This document shows positions 55,743 through 64,000 of a DNA stretch of 64,000 nucleotides, piece by piece. Made by a program: the position numbers and the translations under genes. Origin of the DNA: Paraburkholderia sp. BCC1885 (GTDB taxonomy: Bacteria > Pseudomonadota > Gammaproteobacteria > Burkholderiales > Burkholderiaceae); NCBI RefSeq assembly GCF_900996235.1, contig NZ_CAAJGM010000263.1:62001-126000 (forward strand), given 5' to 3'. How positions within the stretch are numbered: position 1 is the stretch's first letter; the number at the start of each line of letters is the position of its first letter. The notes below the pieces were generated by a model that saw nothing but the letters and a program-made list of their open reading frames with translations, ran no database searches and was not told the DNA's origin.

Positions 55743-56717
55743 TCAGGCCGTCATCGCGACCAGCACACGGCGCTTGCCGGCGAATGGCGCGCGGCCATGC
55801 GACATCAGCAGGTTGTCGAGGACGAGCGTATCGGCGGCCTGCCAGTCGAATGACAACATCGTGTCGCGGTAAGCCGCGCGAATTTCGTCCAGCATGGCGG
55901 TTTCGATAGGCGTGCCATCGCCGAAAAACGTGTTGCGCGGCAGGCGATCGTCGTCGACGACTTCCAGCAATGCCTCGCGCACCGCGAGCGGCAGATTGGA
56001 AACATGGAACAGATGCGCCTGGTTGAACCAAACCGTCTCACCGGTCACCGGATGACGCAACTCCGATTGGCACACCTGGCGTGTGCGCAGCGCCTCGCCG
56101 TCGTCGAGCCATTCGTAGTCGATCTGGTTGGCGCGGCAATACTGTTCGACCTTGTCGCGTTCCTCGGTGCCGAACACCTGCTCCCACGGCAGATCGAGAC
56201 CATTACCGTAGTTGCGCACATACATGATCCGGCGCTCGGCGAAGCGCCGCCGCAATGCCGGATCGAGCCGCTGATAGACAAGGCGGCTATCGGCGACCGG
56301 CGTCGCGCCGCCCTTTTCTGCGGCAATGTCGCAGTGAAACCAGATCGAAGCCGGCCACGATAATGTATAGGATTGCTCATTATGCTGATCGATCCATTGA
56401 TCGGCTGGATATTCCGTCGACGAATACACACTCCTCTCAATCTTGCTGCGCGGCGTCGAGCCGAATTCGTAGCTCAACAACGGCTGCCCGAAACCGCTGA
56501 CAAGGCGATCGAAACCGGCGACGCCGAGTGCAGCAAAACCGCGCAGCAGCACACCGCCGTAAGTCGTTTTGGCGCGCGCAATCCGTTCCCGTAGCTGCAT
56601 CGCGCAAGCATCCACATTTAGTCCAACCAGCGGACTCAGCACCAGCACACGCGAACCGTTTTGCTCCAGCACGGATTCACTGAGTGCCTCATCAATACCG
56701 CCGACTAATACGTCCAT
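55743..56717 (-). CDS. SyrP-like Fe(II)/2-oxoglutarate aspartate beta-hydroxylase
   Basis: TauD-superfamily dioxygenase expected to hydroxylate the beta carbon of PCP-bound Asp on the starter NRPS, giving the alpha-hydroxycarboxylate iron ligand. The 324-residue product carries an H-x-E pair in IDQHNEQSYTL (about residue 110) and a distal His in LLMSHGRAPFAGKRR near the C-terminus, completing the facial triad and the 2-oxoglutarate-binding Arg. The arrangement follows the SyrP group. Stand-alone rather than fused, so it must find its PCP in trans. No interface domain of the kind described for some siderophore hydroxylases was noticed in the NRPSs. GGAGGA precedes its ATG, which lies inside the thioesterase gene (13-base overlap). 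Confidence 0.88.
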   Translation of the reverse strand: MDVLVGGIDEALSESVLEQNGSRVLVLSPLVGLNVDACAMQLRERIARAKTTYGGVLLRGFAALGVAGFDRLVSGFGQPLLSYEFGSTPRSKIERSVYSSTEYPADQWIDQHNEQSYTLSWPASIWFHCDIAAEKGGATPVADSRLVYQRLDPALRRRFAERRIMYVRNYGNGLDLPWEQVFGTEERDKVEQYCRANQIDYEWLDDGEALRTRQVCQSELRHPVTGETVWFNQAHLFHVSNLPLAVREALLEVVDDDRLPRNTFFGDGTPIETAMLDEIRAAYRDTMLSFDWQAADTLVLDNLLMSHGRAPFAGKRRVLVAMTA

Positions 56718-57559
56718 GCTTCGTCCTCCGAAACACTTGATTCAGACAGCGGTGTTGCTATGGAATTGACCGTCTGCCCAAGCGCGCCCGCAAGAGAAGT
56801 CGCGACGCGCGTAAGAACCGGCTCGGGCGCATCGTCGAGAAAGAAGTGGCCGCCGTCGAAGCGATGCAGCGCGCAGACACCACGTGTTTCGTCTCGCCAG
56901 GCTTCGACGTCTTCGGCGCAGGCGGTCGCACTATCGTCGCGGCCGATGAAGACGTCGATCGGGCAGTCGAGCGGCGCCCGACCGAGCGCGCCGGCGCTCA
57001 TCATCTCGCGCCGATAAGTCCCGCACAGATGAAAGTCGGCCCGCAACATGGGCAGCATGAAGTGGATAAAATCGCGGTCCTCGAGCAGTTCCTCAGGCGT
57101 GCCGCCAAGTTCGCGCAGCCTGTCGACCATCGCCTCGTGGGTGCAATCGTGCCAATGCGCCTCCCACTTGCGGCGCGTAGGCGCCACCGATGCGGAAGCG
57201 CCGAACCAGACCGGCGCCAGGCCATGCCGCTCGCGCAGTGCGTGGATCAGTTCGAGTCCGACCAGCGCGCCCATGCTATGGCCGAATACCGCAAACGGCA
57301 TCGTGGGAACAAGCCGAGCCTCCACTTCGATCACCAGCGCATCTATCAACGCCTGCCATTCAGTATGCGCAGGCAGCGCACGACGCGCCCCATGCCCCGG
57401 CAATTCCAGCTGCTCGACCTGTACGCCGCGCGGCAAACTCCGCGCCCAGCGACGGTAAAGCGTGACACTGCCACCGGCGTGCGCCAGACAAAACAGACGC
57501 ACCGGTTGCGGCATCGCCGATACGGCCGGTACAGCAGGCATCGGGGAGGATTCGCGCAT
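56705..57559 (-). CDS. Type II (editing) thioesterase
   Basis: External alpha/beta-hydrolase that clears misprimed or stalled groups from carrier domains. The 284-residue product begins with the family's FCLAHAGGSVTLYRRWA segment (about residues 29-45), then LPGHGAR, the nucleophile GHSMG (about 93), an Asp in FIGRDDS and a His in DGGHFFL. It starts three bases after the mbtH stop and overlaps the hydroxylase start. Confidence 0.92.
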   Translation of the reverse strand: MRESSPMPAVPAVSAMPQPVRLFCLAHAGGSVTLYRRWARSLPRGVQVEQLELPGHGARRALPAHTEWQALIDALVIEVEARLVPTMPFAVFGHSMGALVGLELIHALRERHGLAPVWFGASASVAPTRRKWEAHWHDCTHEAMVDRLRELGGTPEELLEDRDFIHFMLPMLRADFHLCGTYRREMMSAGALGRAPLDCPIDVFIGRDDSATACAEDVEAWRDETRGVCALHRFDGGHFFLDDAPEPVLTRVATSLAGALGQTVNSIATPLSESSVSEDEAWTY

Positions 57560-57562
57560 CGA

Positions 57563-57808
57563 TCAGTTCGCCGATCCCACCGACGCCGGGGCCTGTTTCG
57601 CCGCGTCCTCCGCCATCGCTTTGCGCAGGCTCAGCGGCCGCATGTCGGTCCAGACTTCATCGACCCAGGCCAGGCACTCGGCACGTTTGCCGGACTTGCC
57701 CGCTTCGCGCCAACCCGCAGGGATTGCCTTGTAATCCGGCCAGATCGAGTATTGCTCTTCGTCGTTGACTACCACGTGGAAGTTCGTGTCTTCGTCGCCC
57801 CAGCTCAT
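57563..57808 (-). CDS. mbtH: MbtH-like protein
   Basis: Small chaperone that binds and activates NRPS adenylation domains. The 81-residue product has the full signature: NDEEQYSIWP, IPAGWREAGKSG, then CLAWVDEVWTDMRPLSLR, including the Trp residues that pack against the A domain. A GGAG ribosome binding site lies six bases before the ATG. It is the first gene of the large first block, behind a Fur-box promoter. Confidence 0.97.
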   Translation of the reverse strand: MSWGDEDTNFHVVVNDEEQYSIWPDYKAIPAGWREAGKSGKRAECLAWVDEVWTDMRPLSLRKAMAEDAAKQAPASVGSAN

Positions 57809-57881
57809 TGAACGCTCCGCTGTCGATTGTTGGTCGGTAGATGCACACGGAAACCTCGGCGCCGGCAGATGATATCGCCTT

Positions 57882-57941
57882 GCAAATGAGAATCATTTCC
57901 GTTTGGATGGGTAAATTAGAGGGCGCGCTATCCTTTGTCAA
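57882..57941 (-). promoter_or_regulatory. Fur-regulated promoter of the mbtH-NRPS-importer unit
   Basis: On the minus strand: -35 TTGACA (57936-57941), 17-base spacer, -10 TAATTT (57913-57918), then a Fur box at 57882-57900 (plus-strand reading gcaaatgagaatcatttcc, 14 of 19 consensus positions). The -35/-10 pair is the same as at the grbE promoter, including the preceding C-T. Confidence 0.8.
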
Positions 57942-58083
57942 GGAGTTTTGATGAGGACCCGCCCCGCGCCCGAGCGTCTGGGAAGCCGCGCCGCGCCTGC
58001 CCGTCAGCGCTTCAGGCGGCCTACGGCAAACAATGGCCCCGACCAAATTAGTACCAAACGGATGTCAAAACGCACATTGAATA

Positions 58084-58102
58084 GTAAATGCGAATCATTT
58101 GC
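58084..58102 (+). promoter_or_regulatory. Fur box upstream of the nitroreductase gene
   Basis: gtaaatgcgaatcatttgc matches 13 of 19 Fur consensus positions and lies 46 bases upstream of the chosen start. It is divergent from and separate to the mbtH box, so the 340-base gap (57809-58148) carries two Fur sites and no gene. Confidence 0.65.
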
Positions 58103-58148
58103 ATTAACGAACAATTTGTCGCATCATGGACTCCATGCCAACACTCCG

Positions 58149-58820
58149 ATGCCGCCATCCATGAATTCGCCCACCGCCGTTGCCCCGCTCCATAGCTCAC
58201 GCGAAAGCGCCAGAGAACCACTCACCCACTCAGAGGTCGTCTTGCAGACGTTGCTCTCGCGCCAGTCGCATTGGCCGCTGACGAGTCCCGGTCCCAACGA
58301 CACCGCCCTCGCCGCGATCTTCGATGCCGCGTTGCGCGCTCCGGATCACGGGAATTTGCGCCCATGGCGTTTCGTCGTGGTACGCGGCGCGGCGCGAGCC
58401 GCGTTGGGCGAGGTGCTGGTGGATATCGCCTGCGCCCGCTCGCCGGACGAGCCGCGCTCAGCCCACGCGCATCGCGCCAGGAAAGCCCAGGCGGCGCCGG
58501 TGATCATTGCGCTGGGCGCGGCGATCGACGAGACTTCGACCGTACCCGAGGTCGAGCAGTTGCTAGCGGTCGGCGCAGCGGCAATGAACATGCTGAACGC
58601 CATCCACGCGCTCGGTTACGGAGGTTTCTGGGCCACCGGCCCCGACTCTTACGATACCGCCATGCACGCAGCACTAGATTTTCAGTTATCCGAACGATTG
58701 CTTGGTTTCATATTCGTCGGCACACCGCAACCGGATCAGCGTCCCGCAACGCGGCCGGAACGCAGCGCTTTCGTGCGCGAATGGACCGGCCCGTCAACGC
58801 GGACGCAGCCTGCGGATTGA
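58149..58820 (+). CDS. Nitroreductase-family flavoprotein
   Basis: FMN-dependent oxidoreductase of the nitroreductase superfamily, resembling the YdjA subgroup. The 223-residue product shows the FMN-phosphate region AALRAPDHGNLRPWRFVVVRG (written in two parts: AALRAPDHG, then NLRPWRFVVV, about residues 60-80), a middle VGAAAMNMLNAIHALGYGGFW and a late LGFIFVGTP. The true start is uncertain because no clear ribosome binding site precedes ATG 58149 or 58161. Its Fur box and position beside a TonB receptor suggest a role in iron release from the siderophore or in handling its N-nitroso group; this is inference. Confidence 0.8.
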   Translation: MPPSMNSPTAVAPLHSSRESAREPLTHSEVVLQTLLSRQSHWPLTSPGPNDTALAAIFDAALRAPDHGNLRPWRFVVVRGAARAALGEVLVDIACARSPDEPRSAHAHRARKAQAAPVIIALGAAIDETSTVPEVEQLLAVGAAAMNMLNAIHALGYGGFWATGPDSYDTAMHAALDFQLSERLLGFIFVGTPQPDQRPATRPERSAFVREWTGPSTRTQPAD

Positions 58821-58880
58821 CGGCAAGCCAGGCGTGATAGCGCCGACGCCAGCGCAAAACCACGGTTGATTGGAGGTCCT

Positions 58881-59360
58881 ATGCATTTTCTAAGCCTGTC
58901 GGAGCAGCCGTTCTCGCTGCTCGACGAATCGCTCGCGCAACACCCGGATATGGCCGAGCAGACCGTCCTCGATGCGATGAGGACATGGTTGCGGCCGCAG
59001 TGCGACGCGGTCCGCAAGCGTGCGAGCTGGCGCGAGTCGCTATCCGAAGCGGGCCTGACAACGGACGGCCTGATCTCCTTCGACATGCTCATGCGGTCAT
59101 TCAGCGGCATAGCGCGCCGCCCGATCGATACGCGCTGCCGCTGTGCCAGCGAACTCGCCAAAGACGAGGCCATGCTGCTGCAATCCCTCGCGCTGATGCA
59201 AGGAATGCGCGGCGACGAAACCAGCGCATTGCTCGAAGAATGCTTTGCAAAAGAGGCGATTAATGTCGTGCGGAAAGTGGTCCACTGGTTCGCATTTTCG
59301 CTGCTCGAGGCGGGGCTCGAACTTCGCGTCCGCGAACGGCGTGTGACTTACATGCACTGA
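58881..59360 (+). CDS. Unknown 159-aa protein in the iron-uptake arm
   Basis: No family recognised. The start is well supported by GGAGG four bases before the ATG. The product has no signal peptide or membrane helix, looks mostly helical, and has Cys residues at RCRCASELA (about 91-94), one in the first half and one in EECFAKEA. It ends in a basic stretch. It follows the nitroreductase by 60 bases and precedes a receptor under its own Fur box, so co-regulation with iron is likely. Cytoplasmic partner of the nitroreductase or of uptake is a guess. Confidence 0.7.
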   Translation: MHFLSLSEQPFSLLDESLAQHPDMAEQTVLDAMRTWLRPQCDAVRKRASWRESLSEAGLTTDGLISFDMLMRSFSGIARRPIDTRCRCASELAKDEAMLLQSLALMQGMRGDETSALLEECFAKEAINVVRKVVHWFAFSLLEAGLELRVRERRVTYMH

Positions 59361-59648
59361 AACATGGGCCGAAGACGTATTGGTGACGAGCATCACCGCG
59401 CCCCGCCGCGATAGTGTGTGCTCACAACCGAGGCGCGGCACTTCCTCGCAGCCCGTTAAGAAGCGCTTCAATAATTTTCCTTTCAAACAATACTGATTCT
59501 CATTTACAATGCGCATGCATTGCGCATTGATAACAGTTTCGCCGGGCCGCAGCCGTCGAGGATGGTTGCCCGAACGAAGCGATAAATGCCGCCCGGATTC
59601 CGCACGCGCTCCGGTGCGGAAGACCGACCACTCCGTTTTCGCCATTTC
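59361..59648. promoter_or_regulatory. Control region of the second TonB receptor
   Basis: About 290 bases without a gene. A Fur box aatactgattctcatttac lies at 59489-59507 (13 of 19 positions). Directly after it, at 59508-59528, is a perfect inverted repeat AATGCGCA-N5-TGCGCATT that could bind a second regulator. Confidence 0.6.
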
Positions 59649-61898
59649 ATGTCCGCCTCTCATTCGAACCGACCGCAGGCCGCACCTGCGAGCGCCGTGG
59701 CTCACCGAGCCGCCATTCTTGCCGCCATCGCCGTTGCCTTCAGCTTCCCTGTCCTAGCCTCCGCGCAGTCGTCCGACGCCACCGCCAATCCGAATGCCGG
59801 CACGAATACCAGCACGAACGCGGGCACGAACACCAGCACGTCCACCGACAGCAAGCTCCCCGCCATCAAGGTCCAGGCCACCAGCGAAACCTTGCCTGGC
59901 GACCTCGCGCCAACCTTTCGCGGCGGCCAGGTCGCCCGCGGCGCCGACTTTGGCGTGCTCGGCCAGCAGAAGAATATCGACGTGCCGTTCAGCATGACCA
60001 CCTACACGTCGAAGCTGATCGAAGACCAGCAAGCGCGCACACTCGCCGACGTGCTCGATAACGACCCGGCGGTACGCACAGCCTACGGCTTCGGCAACTT
60101 CTCGCAGGTTTTCGTGATTCGCGGCTTCCAGCTCGACGGCGACGACGTCTCGCTAAACGGCCTTTACGGCATCACGCCGCGTCAGTTGGTGGCAACGGAC
60201 GCGCTCGAACGCGTCGACGTCTTCAAGGGTGCGAATGCCTTTTTGAGCGGCGCGTCGCCGGCGGGTTCGGCGATCGGCGGCGGCCTGAATCTGCAACTGA
60301 AGCGCGCCGACGACAAGCCGCTCACGCGCGTCACCATGGACGCGACCGGTTCGGGGGAGATCGGCGAGCACATCGATATCGGCCGTCGCTTCGGTAGCGA
60401 AGACCAGTTCGGCATCCGTGTGAATCAGGCGAATCACGACGGTGAGACCAGCGTCGACGGCGAGCATCGTCGTGACAATACGACAGCCGTCTCGCTCGAC
60501 TGGCGCGGCGAAAAGCTGCGTCTGTATGGCGATTTCCTGTATCAACGTCAACGCGTCGACGACGGCCGTCCCACGGTCAACGTCGATGGCGACTTCGTGC
60601 CAGCACCACCCGCGGCCACCTACAACTATGCACAGACGTGGAGTTTCAGCTCGCTCGAAGACACGCTCGGCATCCTGCGCGCCGAATATGATTTCGCGCC
60701 CGGCTGGACCGCGTATGTGACCGGCGGCTCCCGTCACACGAACGAACACGGCGATTATTCGTCGCCGACCGTTGCCGACACGGGTACCACGGCATATCGT
60801 CTCGGCGTTCCGCACAAGGAAGACGCCACTTCCGCCGAAACCGGCGTGCGCGGCCACTTCACGACGGGACCGGTCACGCATTTCGTGACGGCGGGCGCGT
60901 CGATCGTGCGCATCAATTCGCAATCGGCCTACACGTTTAGCGGCACCTTCGACACCAGCCTGTACGACACCCCGCAGGTGGCATATCCGGCCACCACCCT
61001 GGCCGGCGGCGATCTCGGCGATCCGCAGACGGTCGCGCTTACCTTGATGCGCAGCGTCTCGGTATCCGATACATTAGGTTTCCTTAATGATCGCGTGTTG
61101 TTCACGGTCGGTGCACGACATCAGTCGATTCATTCGAACAGCTTCGACTACACCGGCGCCCAGACCGAGGCTTATAACGACTCCATCACGACACCGCTGT
61201 TCGGCCTCGTTATCAAGCCCTGGAATAATGTCTCGATCTTCGCGAACCGCAGCGAGGCGCTCGCCATTGGCGAACAGGCGCCGTCCACCGCGTTGAATTC
61301 CGGCGCGCTGCTGGCGCCGGAGCGCTCGAAGCAATATGAAGTGGGCGTGAAATACGACAACCAGAACTACGGCGCGTCGCTCGCGGCGTTCCAGATCGAA
61401 AAGCCTTCGGCGTACACCAATGCCGCCGACCTCTTCGTCGCCGACGGCAACGAACGCCACCGCGGCGTGGAGGCCTCGATCTACGGCGAGCCGTACAAGG
61501 GCGTGCGGCTGATTGCGGGCGCGACGTATATCAACGCCACCTTGCTCGACACGGCCGGTGGCACGACCGACGGCAACCGCCCGATCGGCGTGCCGAGTTT
61601 CCTGTTCAACCTGGGCGCAGAGTATGACGTGCCGCAGGTGAATGGCCTGACGCTGACGGCGCGCTGGATTCACACCGGCCCGCAGTATCTGAATACGACC
61701 AACACGTTGTCGATCCCGTCGTGGGACCGCTTCGACCTTGGTACGCGCTACTCGACCGTGCTGTTCGGCAAGCCGACCACCTTCCGCGCCAGCGTGCTCA
61801 ACGTGGCCAACAAGTCGTATTGGTCGTCGACGATCGGCGGCTATCTGACGCAAGGGGCGCCGCGCACGTTACTGCTTTCGATGACAACGGACTTCTGA
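59649..61898 (+). CDS. TonB-dependent siderophore receptor (FcuA-like)
   Basis: Second outer-membrane ferric-siderophore receptor. The 749-residue product has a signal peptide ending VLASAQ, a Thr/Asn/Gly repeat linker, a TonB-box-like LPAIKVQ, a plug (NIDVPFSMTTYTSKLIEDQQ, then ERVDVFKGANAFLSGASPAG) and a barrel ending MTTDF. The plug matches the FcuA/ferrichrome-type receptor group. The ATG at 59649 gives a compact Sec signal. A start at 59586 would add 21 residues. It may import the native siderophore or a foreign one. The paralog at 32401 is quite different, so they are unlikely to share one ligand by recent duplication. Confidence 0.88.
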   Translation: MSASHSNRPQAAPASAVAHRAAILAAIAVAFSFPVLASAQSSDATANPNAGTNTSTNAGTNTSTSTDSKLPAIKVQATSETLPGDLAPTFRGGQVARGADFGVLGQQKNIDVPFSMTTYTSKLIEDQQARTLADVLDNDPAVRTAYGFGNFSQVFVIRGFQLDGDDVSLNGLYGITPRQLVATDALERVDVFKGANAFLSGASPAGSAIGGGLNLQLKRADDKPLTRVTMDATGSGEIGEHIDIGRRFGSEDQFGIRVNQANHDGETSVDGEHRRDNTTAVSLDWRGEKLRLYGDFLYQRQRVDDGRPTVNVDGDFVPAPPAATYNYAQTWSFSSLEDTLGILRAEYDFAPGWTAYVTGGSRHTNEHGDYSSPTVADTGTTAYRLGVPHKEDATSAETGVRGHFTTGPVTHFVTAGASIVRINSQSAYTFSGTFDTSLYDTPQVAYPATTLAGGDLGDPQTVALTLMRSVSVSDTLGFLNDRVLFTVGARHQSIHSNSFDYTGAQTEAYNDSITTPLFGLVIKPWNNVSIFANRSEALAIGEQAPSTALNSGALLAPERSKQYEVGVKYDNQNYGASLAAFQIEKPSAYTNAADLFVADGNERHRGVEASIYGEPYKGVRLIAGATYINATLLDTAGGTTDGNRPIGVPSFLFNLGAEYDVPQVNGLTLTARWIHTGPQYLNTTNTLSIPSWDRFDLGTRYSTVLFGKPTTFRASVLNVANKSYWSSTIGGYLTQGAPRTLLLSMTTDF
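59794..59842 (+). repeat. Tandem repeat in receptor linker
   Basis: Two copies of a 24-base unit reading roughly AAYGCSGGCACGAAYACCAG, encoding N-A-G-T-N-T-S-T repeats, directly after the signal peptide of the second receptor. Boundaries are approximate. Confidence 0.5.
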
Positions 61899-61941
61899 TT
61901 TTGCGCGGCGCTCAAGCGCCCTTCAGGCAACTCAGAAACCA

Positions 61942-61979
61942 CGCGCCGTGATACGCCTTTTGCAGCGTCTCACGGCGCG
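61942..61979. terminator. Bidirectional hairpin between TonB receptor and kdgD
   Basis: A 15-base stem with one mismatch (cgcgccgtgatacgc against gcgtctcacggcgcg) and an eight-base loop, in the 93-base gap between two convergent genes. It can fold on both strands and marks the end of the siderophore locus. Confidence 0.65.
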
Positions 61980-61991
61980 CTTCGTTGGCGC

Positions 61992-62909
61992 TTACTGTGC
62001 GCCGAGCTTCTTGATCAGCACATCGAGTTGCGCCAGTTCATCCGCTGTCAGATCGGTGAGCGGGGCGCGCACCGGACCGGCATCGCGTCCCACCAGCTTC
62101 GCACCGGCCTTGACGATGCTCACAGCGTAACCCGCACGGCGATTGCGGATCGCCAGATACGGCAGGAAAAACTCGTCGAGCAGTTTGCCGACGGTGGCGT
62201 GATCGTCCGCGGCAATCGCGCGGTAAAACTGCATGGCCGTCCTGGGGATGAAGTTGAACACCGCCGACGAGTACACCGGCACGCCCAGCGCCTTATAAGC
62301 CGCCGCATAAACTTCCGCGGTGGGCAGGCCGCCGAGGTACGAAAAACGCTCGCCAAGGCGACGGCGGATCATCACCATGGCTTCGATCTCGCCCACGCCG
62401 TCCTTGAAACCGATCAGGTTCGGGCAGGTATCCGCCAGACGTTCGAGCATGTCCGCGTTGAGCTTCGAATTGGCGCGGTTATAGACGATCACGCCAAGAT
62501 TCTTCACCGACTTGCAGACCTGTTCGACGTGCGCGGCAATGCCTTCCTGCGATGCTTCGGTCAGGTAATGCGGCATCAGCAGCACGCCCTTGGCGCCGAG
62601 ACGCTCGGCTTCCTGGGCATATTCGATTGCGACGCGCGTCGGGCCGCCCGCGCCGGCGAGAATCGGCACCTTGCCCTTGCAGGTTTCAGTAGCAGTACGA
62701 ATCACATTGCTGTAGTCGCTCTTCGTCAGCGAGAAAAATTCGCCGGTGCCGCCCGCCGCGAAGAGAGCCGTCGCGCCATACGGCGCCAGCCATTCTAGAC
62801 GCGCCGCGTAGGTGTCGGCACGGAAGTCGCCGTTGGCGTCGAAGTCGGTAACGGGGAAGGACAGCAGGCCTTCGGAAACAATCGCTTTGAGTTCTTGAGG
62901 GGTCGTCAT
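61992..62909 (-). CDS. kdgD: 5-dehydro-4-deoxyglucarate dehydratase
   Basis: Converts 5-keto-4-deoxyglucarate to 2-oxoglutarate semialdehyde with loss of water and CO2. The 305-residue DHDPS-fold product has FAAGGTGEFFSLT (about residue 46-58), the Tyr strand GVIVYNRANSKL (about 150) and the Schiff-base Lys in LIGFKDGVGEIE (about 183), all close to characterised KdgD enzymes. The ATG at 62909 gives the standard length. An upstream start would add 14 atypical residues. It directly follows gudD on the minus strand, and the two catalyse successive steps. Confidence 0.92.
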   Translation of the reverse strand: MTTPQELKAIVSEGLLSFPVTDFDANGDFRADTYAARLEWLAPYGATALFAAGGTGEFFSLTKSDYSNVIRTATETCKGKVPILAGAGGPTRVAIEYAQEAERLGAKGVLLMPHYLTEASQEGIAAHVEQVCKSVKNLGVIVYNRANSKLNADMLERLADTCPNLIGFKDGVGEIEAMVMIRRRLGERFSYLGGLPTAEVYAAAYKALGVPVYSSAVFNFIPRTAMQFYRAIAADDHATVGKLLDEFFLPYLAIRNRRAGYAVSIVKAGAKLVGRDAGPVRAPLTDLTADELAQLDVLIKKLGAQ

Positions 62910-62984
62910 GGTCCGATGAGTGTCGAGTTTGAGAAAAGTGGGCGGCCACATGAGCCGCTGAAATTCGGGTCGCTGAAATTCGGT

Positions 62985-64000
62985 TTAGCGCACGAGGCAC
63001 GGGCGCTTGTGATCGAACTTCCAGTTCGGAATCAGGTACTGCATGGCCACGCCGTCGTCACGCGCTCCCAGACCGTGCTGCTGATAAAGCGCATGCGCCT
63101 TTTCCAGCGCGTCCAGATCGAGTTCGATGCCAAGGCCCGCTGCTTGCGGAACCTTGACCTTGCCGCCGACGATCTGCAGTGGATCGCGCGTCAGATACTG
63201 GCCGTCCTGCCAGATCCAGTGCGTGTCGATGGCCGTGATCTTGCCAGGCGCGGCCGCCGCGACATGCGTGAACATCGCCAGCGAAATGTCGAAATGGTTG
63301 TTCGAGTGCGAGCCCCACGTCAGGCCCCAGTCGTTGCACATCTGCGCAACGCGCACCGAGCCTTGCATGGTCCAGAAGTGCGGATCGGCCAGCGGGATAT
63401 CCACCGACTGCAATTGAATCGCGTGGCCCATCTGGCGCCAGTCGGTTGCAATCATGTTGGTCGCCGTGGGCAAGCCGGTGGCGCGGCGGAATTCGGCCAT
63501 CACTTCGCGGCCCGAATAGCCGTTCTCCGCACCGCACGGATCTTCGGCATATGCGAGCACGCCGTGCTGGTCGCGGCACAGACGCACCGCTTCCGCAAGT
63601 GACCACGCACCGTTCGGGTCGAGCGTCACGCGTGCGTCGGGAAAGCGCTCGGCCAACGCGGTGACGGCTTCGATTTCGGCGTCGCCTGCCAGCACGCCGC
63701 CCTTCAGCTTGAAATCGTTGAAGCCGTAGCGCGCCTGAGCGGCTTCGGCGAGCCGCACGACGGCTTCGGGCGTCATCGCTTCTTCGGTGCGCAGCCGCTC
63801 CCAGGCATCATGGCCATCCGCGCCGCCGGCATAGGGCAGATCGGTTTTCTTGCGCTCGCCAATGTAGAACAGGTAGCCGAGCATTTCGACTTCGTCGCGC
63901 TGCTGGCCTTCTCCGAGCAGCGCGGCAACCGGCACGCCCAGATGCTGTCCGAGCAGATCGAGCAGCGCCGCTTCGAGCGCGGTGACCGCGTGGATCGTGG
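62985..64000 (-). CDS. gudD: Glucarate dehydratase, C-terminal part (5' end beyond window)
   Basis: Enolase-superfamily dehydratase turning D-glucarate (or idarate) into 5-keto-4-deoxyglucarate. About 338 residues are visible of a roughly 446-residue family. Seen are FKLKGGV with the catalytic Lys pair region, RVTLDPNGAWSL and YAEDPCGAENGYSGRE metal-ligand strands, ATNMIATDW, GLTWGSHSNNHFDIS with the catalytic His, and the family ending WKFDHKRPCLVR. The gene enters from the right edge and stops at 62985, 75 bases before kdgD. Confidence 0.93.
   Translation of the reverse strand, partial: TIHAVTALEAALLDLLGQHLGVPVAALLGEGQQRDEVEMLGYLFYIGERKKTDLPYAGGADGHDAWERLRTEEAMTPEAVVRLAEAAQARYGFNDFKLKGGVLAGDAEIEAVTALAERFPDARVTLDPNGAWSLAEAVRLCRDQHGVLAYAEDPCGAENGYSGREVMAEFRRATGLPTATNMIATDWRQMGHAIQLQSVDIPLADPHFWTMQGSVRVAQMCNDWGLTWGSHSNNHFDISLAMFTHVAAAAPGKITAIDTHWIWQDGQYLTRDPLQIVGGKVKVPQAAGLGIELDLDALEKAHALYQQHGLGARDDGVAMQYLIPNWKFDHKRPCLVR

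Overview
The window looks like a chromosome segment of a high-GC beta-proteobacterium of the Burkholderiaceae, most likely Paraburkholderia or a close relative. The evidence is family resemblance only: an OmpC-like Burkholderia-type porin, an oxidative uronate/aldarate pathway fed by a TRAP transporter, and a gramibactin-like siderophore locus. No rRNA, tRNA, CRISPR array, transposase or integrase was seen.

Left flank (1-11.1 kb): sugar-acid catabolism. It holds the start of a Tat-exported protein running off the left edge, a uronate dehydrogenase, a three-gene TRAP transporter (dctP-dctQ-dctM, with a hairpin between P and Q), a porin, an IlvD/Edd-family sugar-acid dehydratase preceded by a small unknown gene, a DHDPS-family lyase and a GntR/FadR-type regulator. 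One operator-like palindrome, TGTTGT-N3-ACAACA, occurs three times: before the left-edge gene, before dctP (one mismatch) and before the DHDPS-family gene. Right flank (62-64 kb): kdgD and the end of gudD, which continue the same pathway (uronate to aldarate to 5-keto-4-deoxyglucarate to 2-oxoglutarate semialdehyde).

Between the two halves sits a roughly 50.7-kb iron-uptake and siderophore locus (11.2-61.9 kb). Most of it is on the minus strand in three Fur-box-controlled blocks: (1) mbtH, type II thioesterase, SyrP-like aspartate beta-hydroxylase, a three-module NRPS, a terminal NRPS with thioesterase, then the ferric-siderophore ABC importer (ATPase, binding protein, fused permease); (2) a TonB-dependent receptor; (3) grbE-like and grbD-like genes, a FAAL-initiated NRPS, a second two-module NRPS and a PvdE/SyrD-type exporter. 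A plus-strand arm, also with Fur boxes, carries a nitroreductase-family protein, an unknown 159-aa protein and a second TonB receptor.

The central interpretation is a lipopeptide siderophore of the C-diazeniumdiolate (graminine) class. GrbE-like has the N-N-forming cupin triad of SznF with identical spacing (H401, H403, H442 against H407, H409, H448), and GrbD-like is a YqcI/YcgG-family protein. No ornithine N-hydroxylase of the hydroxamate type is present. Reading the synthetases in domain-logic order (FAAL protein, two-module protein, three-module protein, terminal C-A-PCP-E-TE protein) gives eight residues: acyl-Asp-Ser-D-X3-X4-D-X5-X6-Gly-D-X8. Asp is the probable beta-hydroxylation target. 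Positions 5 and 8 share one unusual binding-pocket code with His239 and Arg278, which I propose reads graminine. This order is not the gene order. The predicted peptide has eight modules, more than I recall for gramibactin itself (six), so the exact product may be undescribed.
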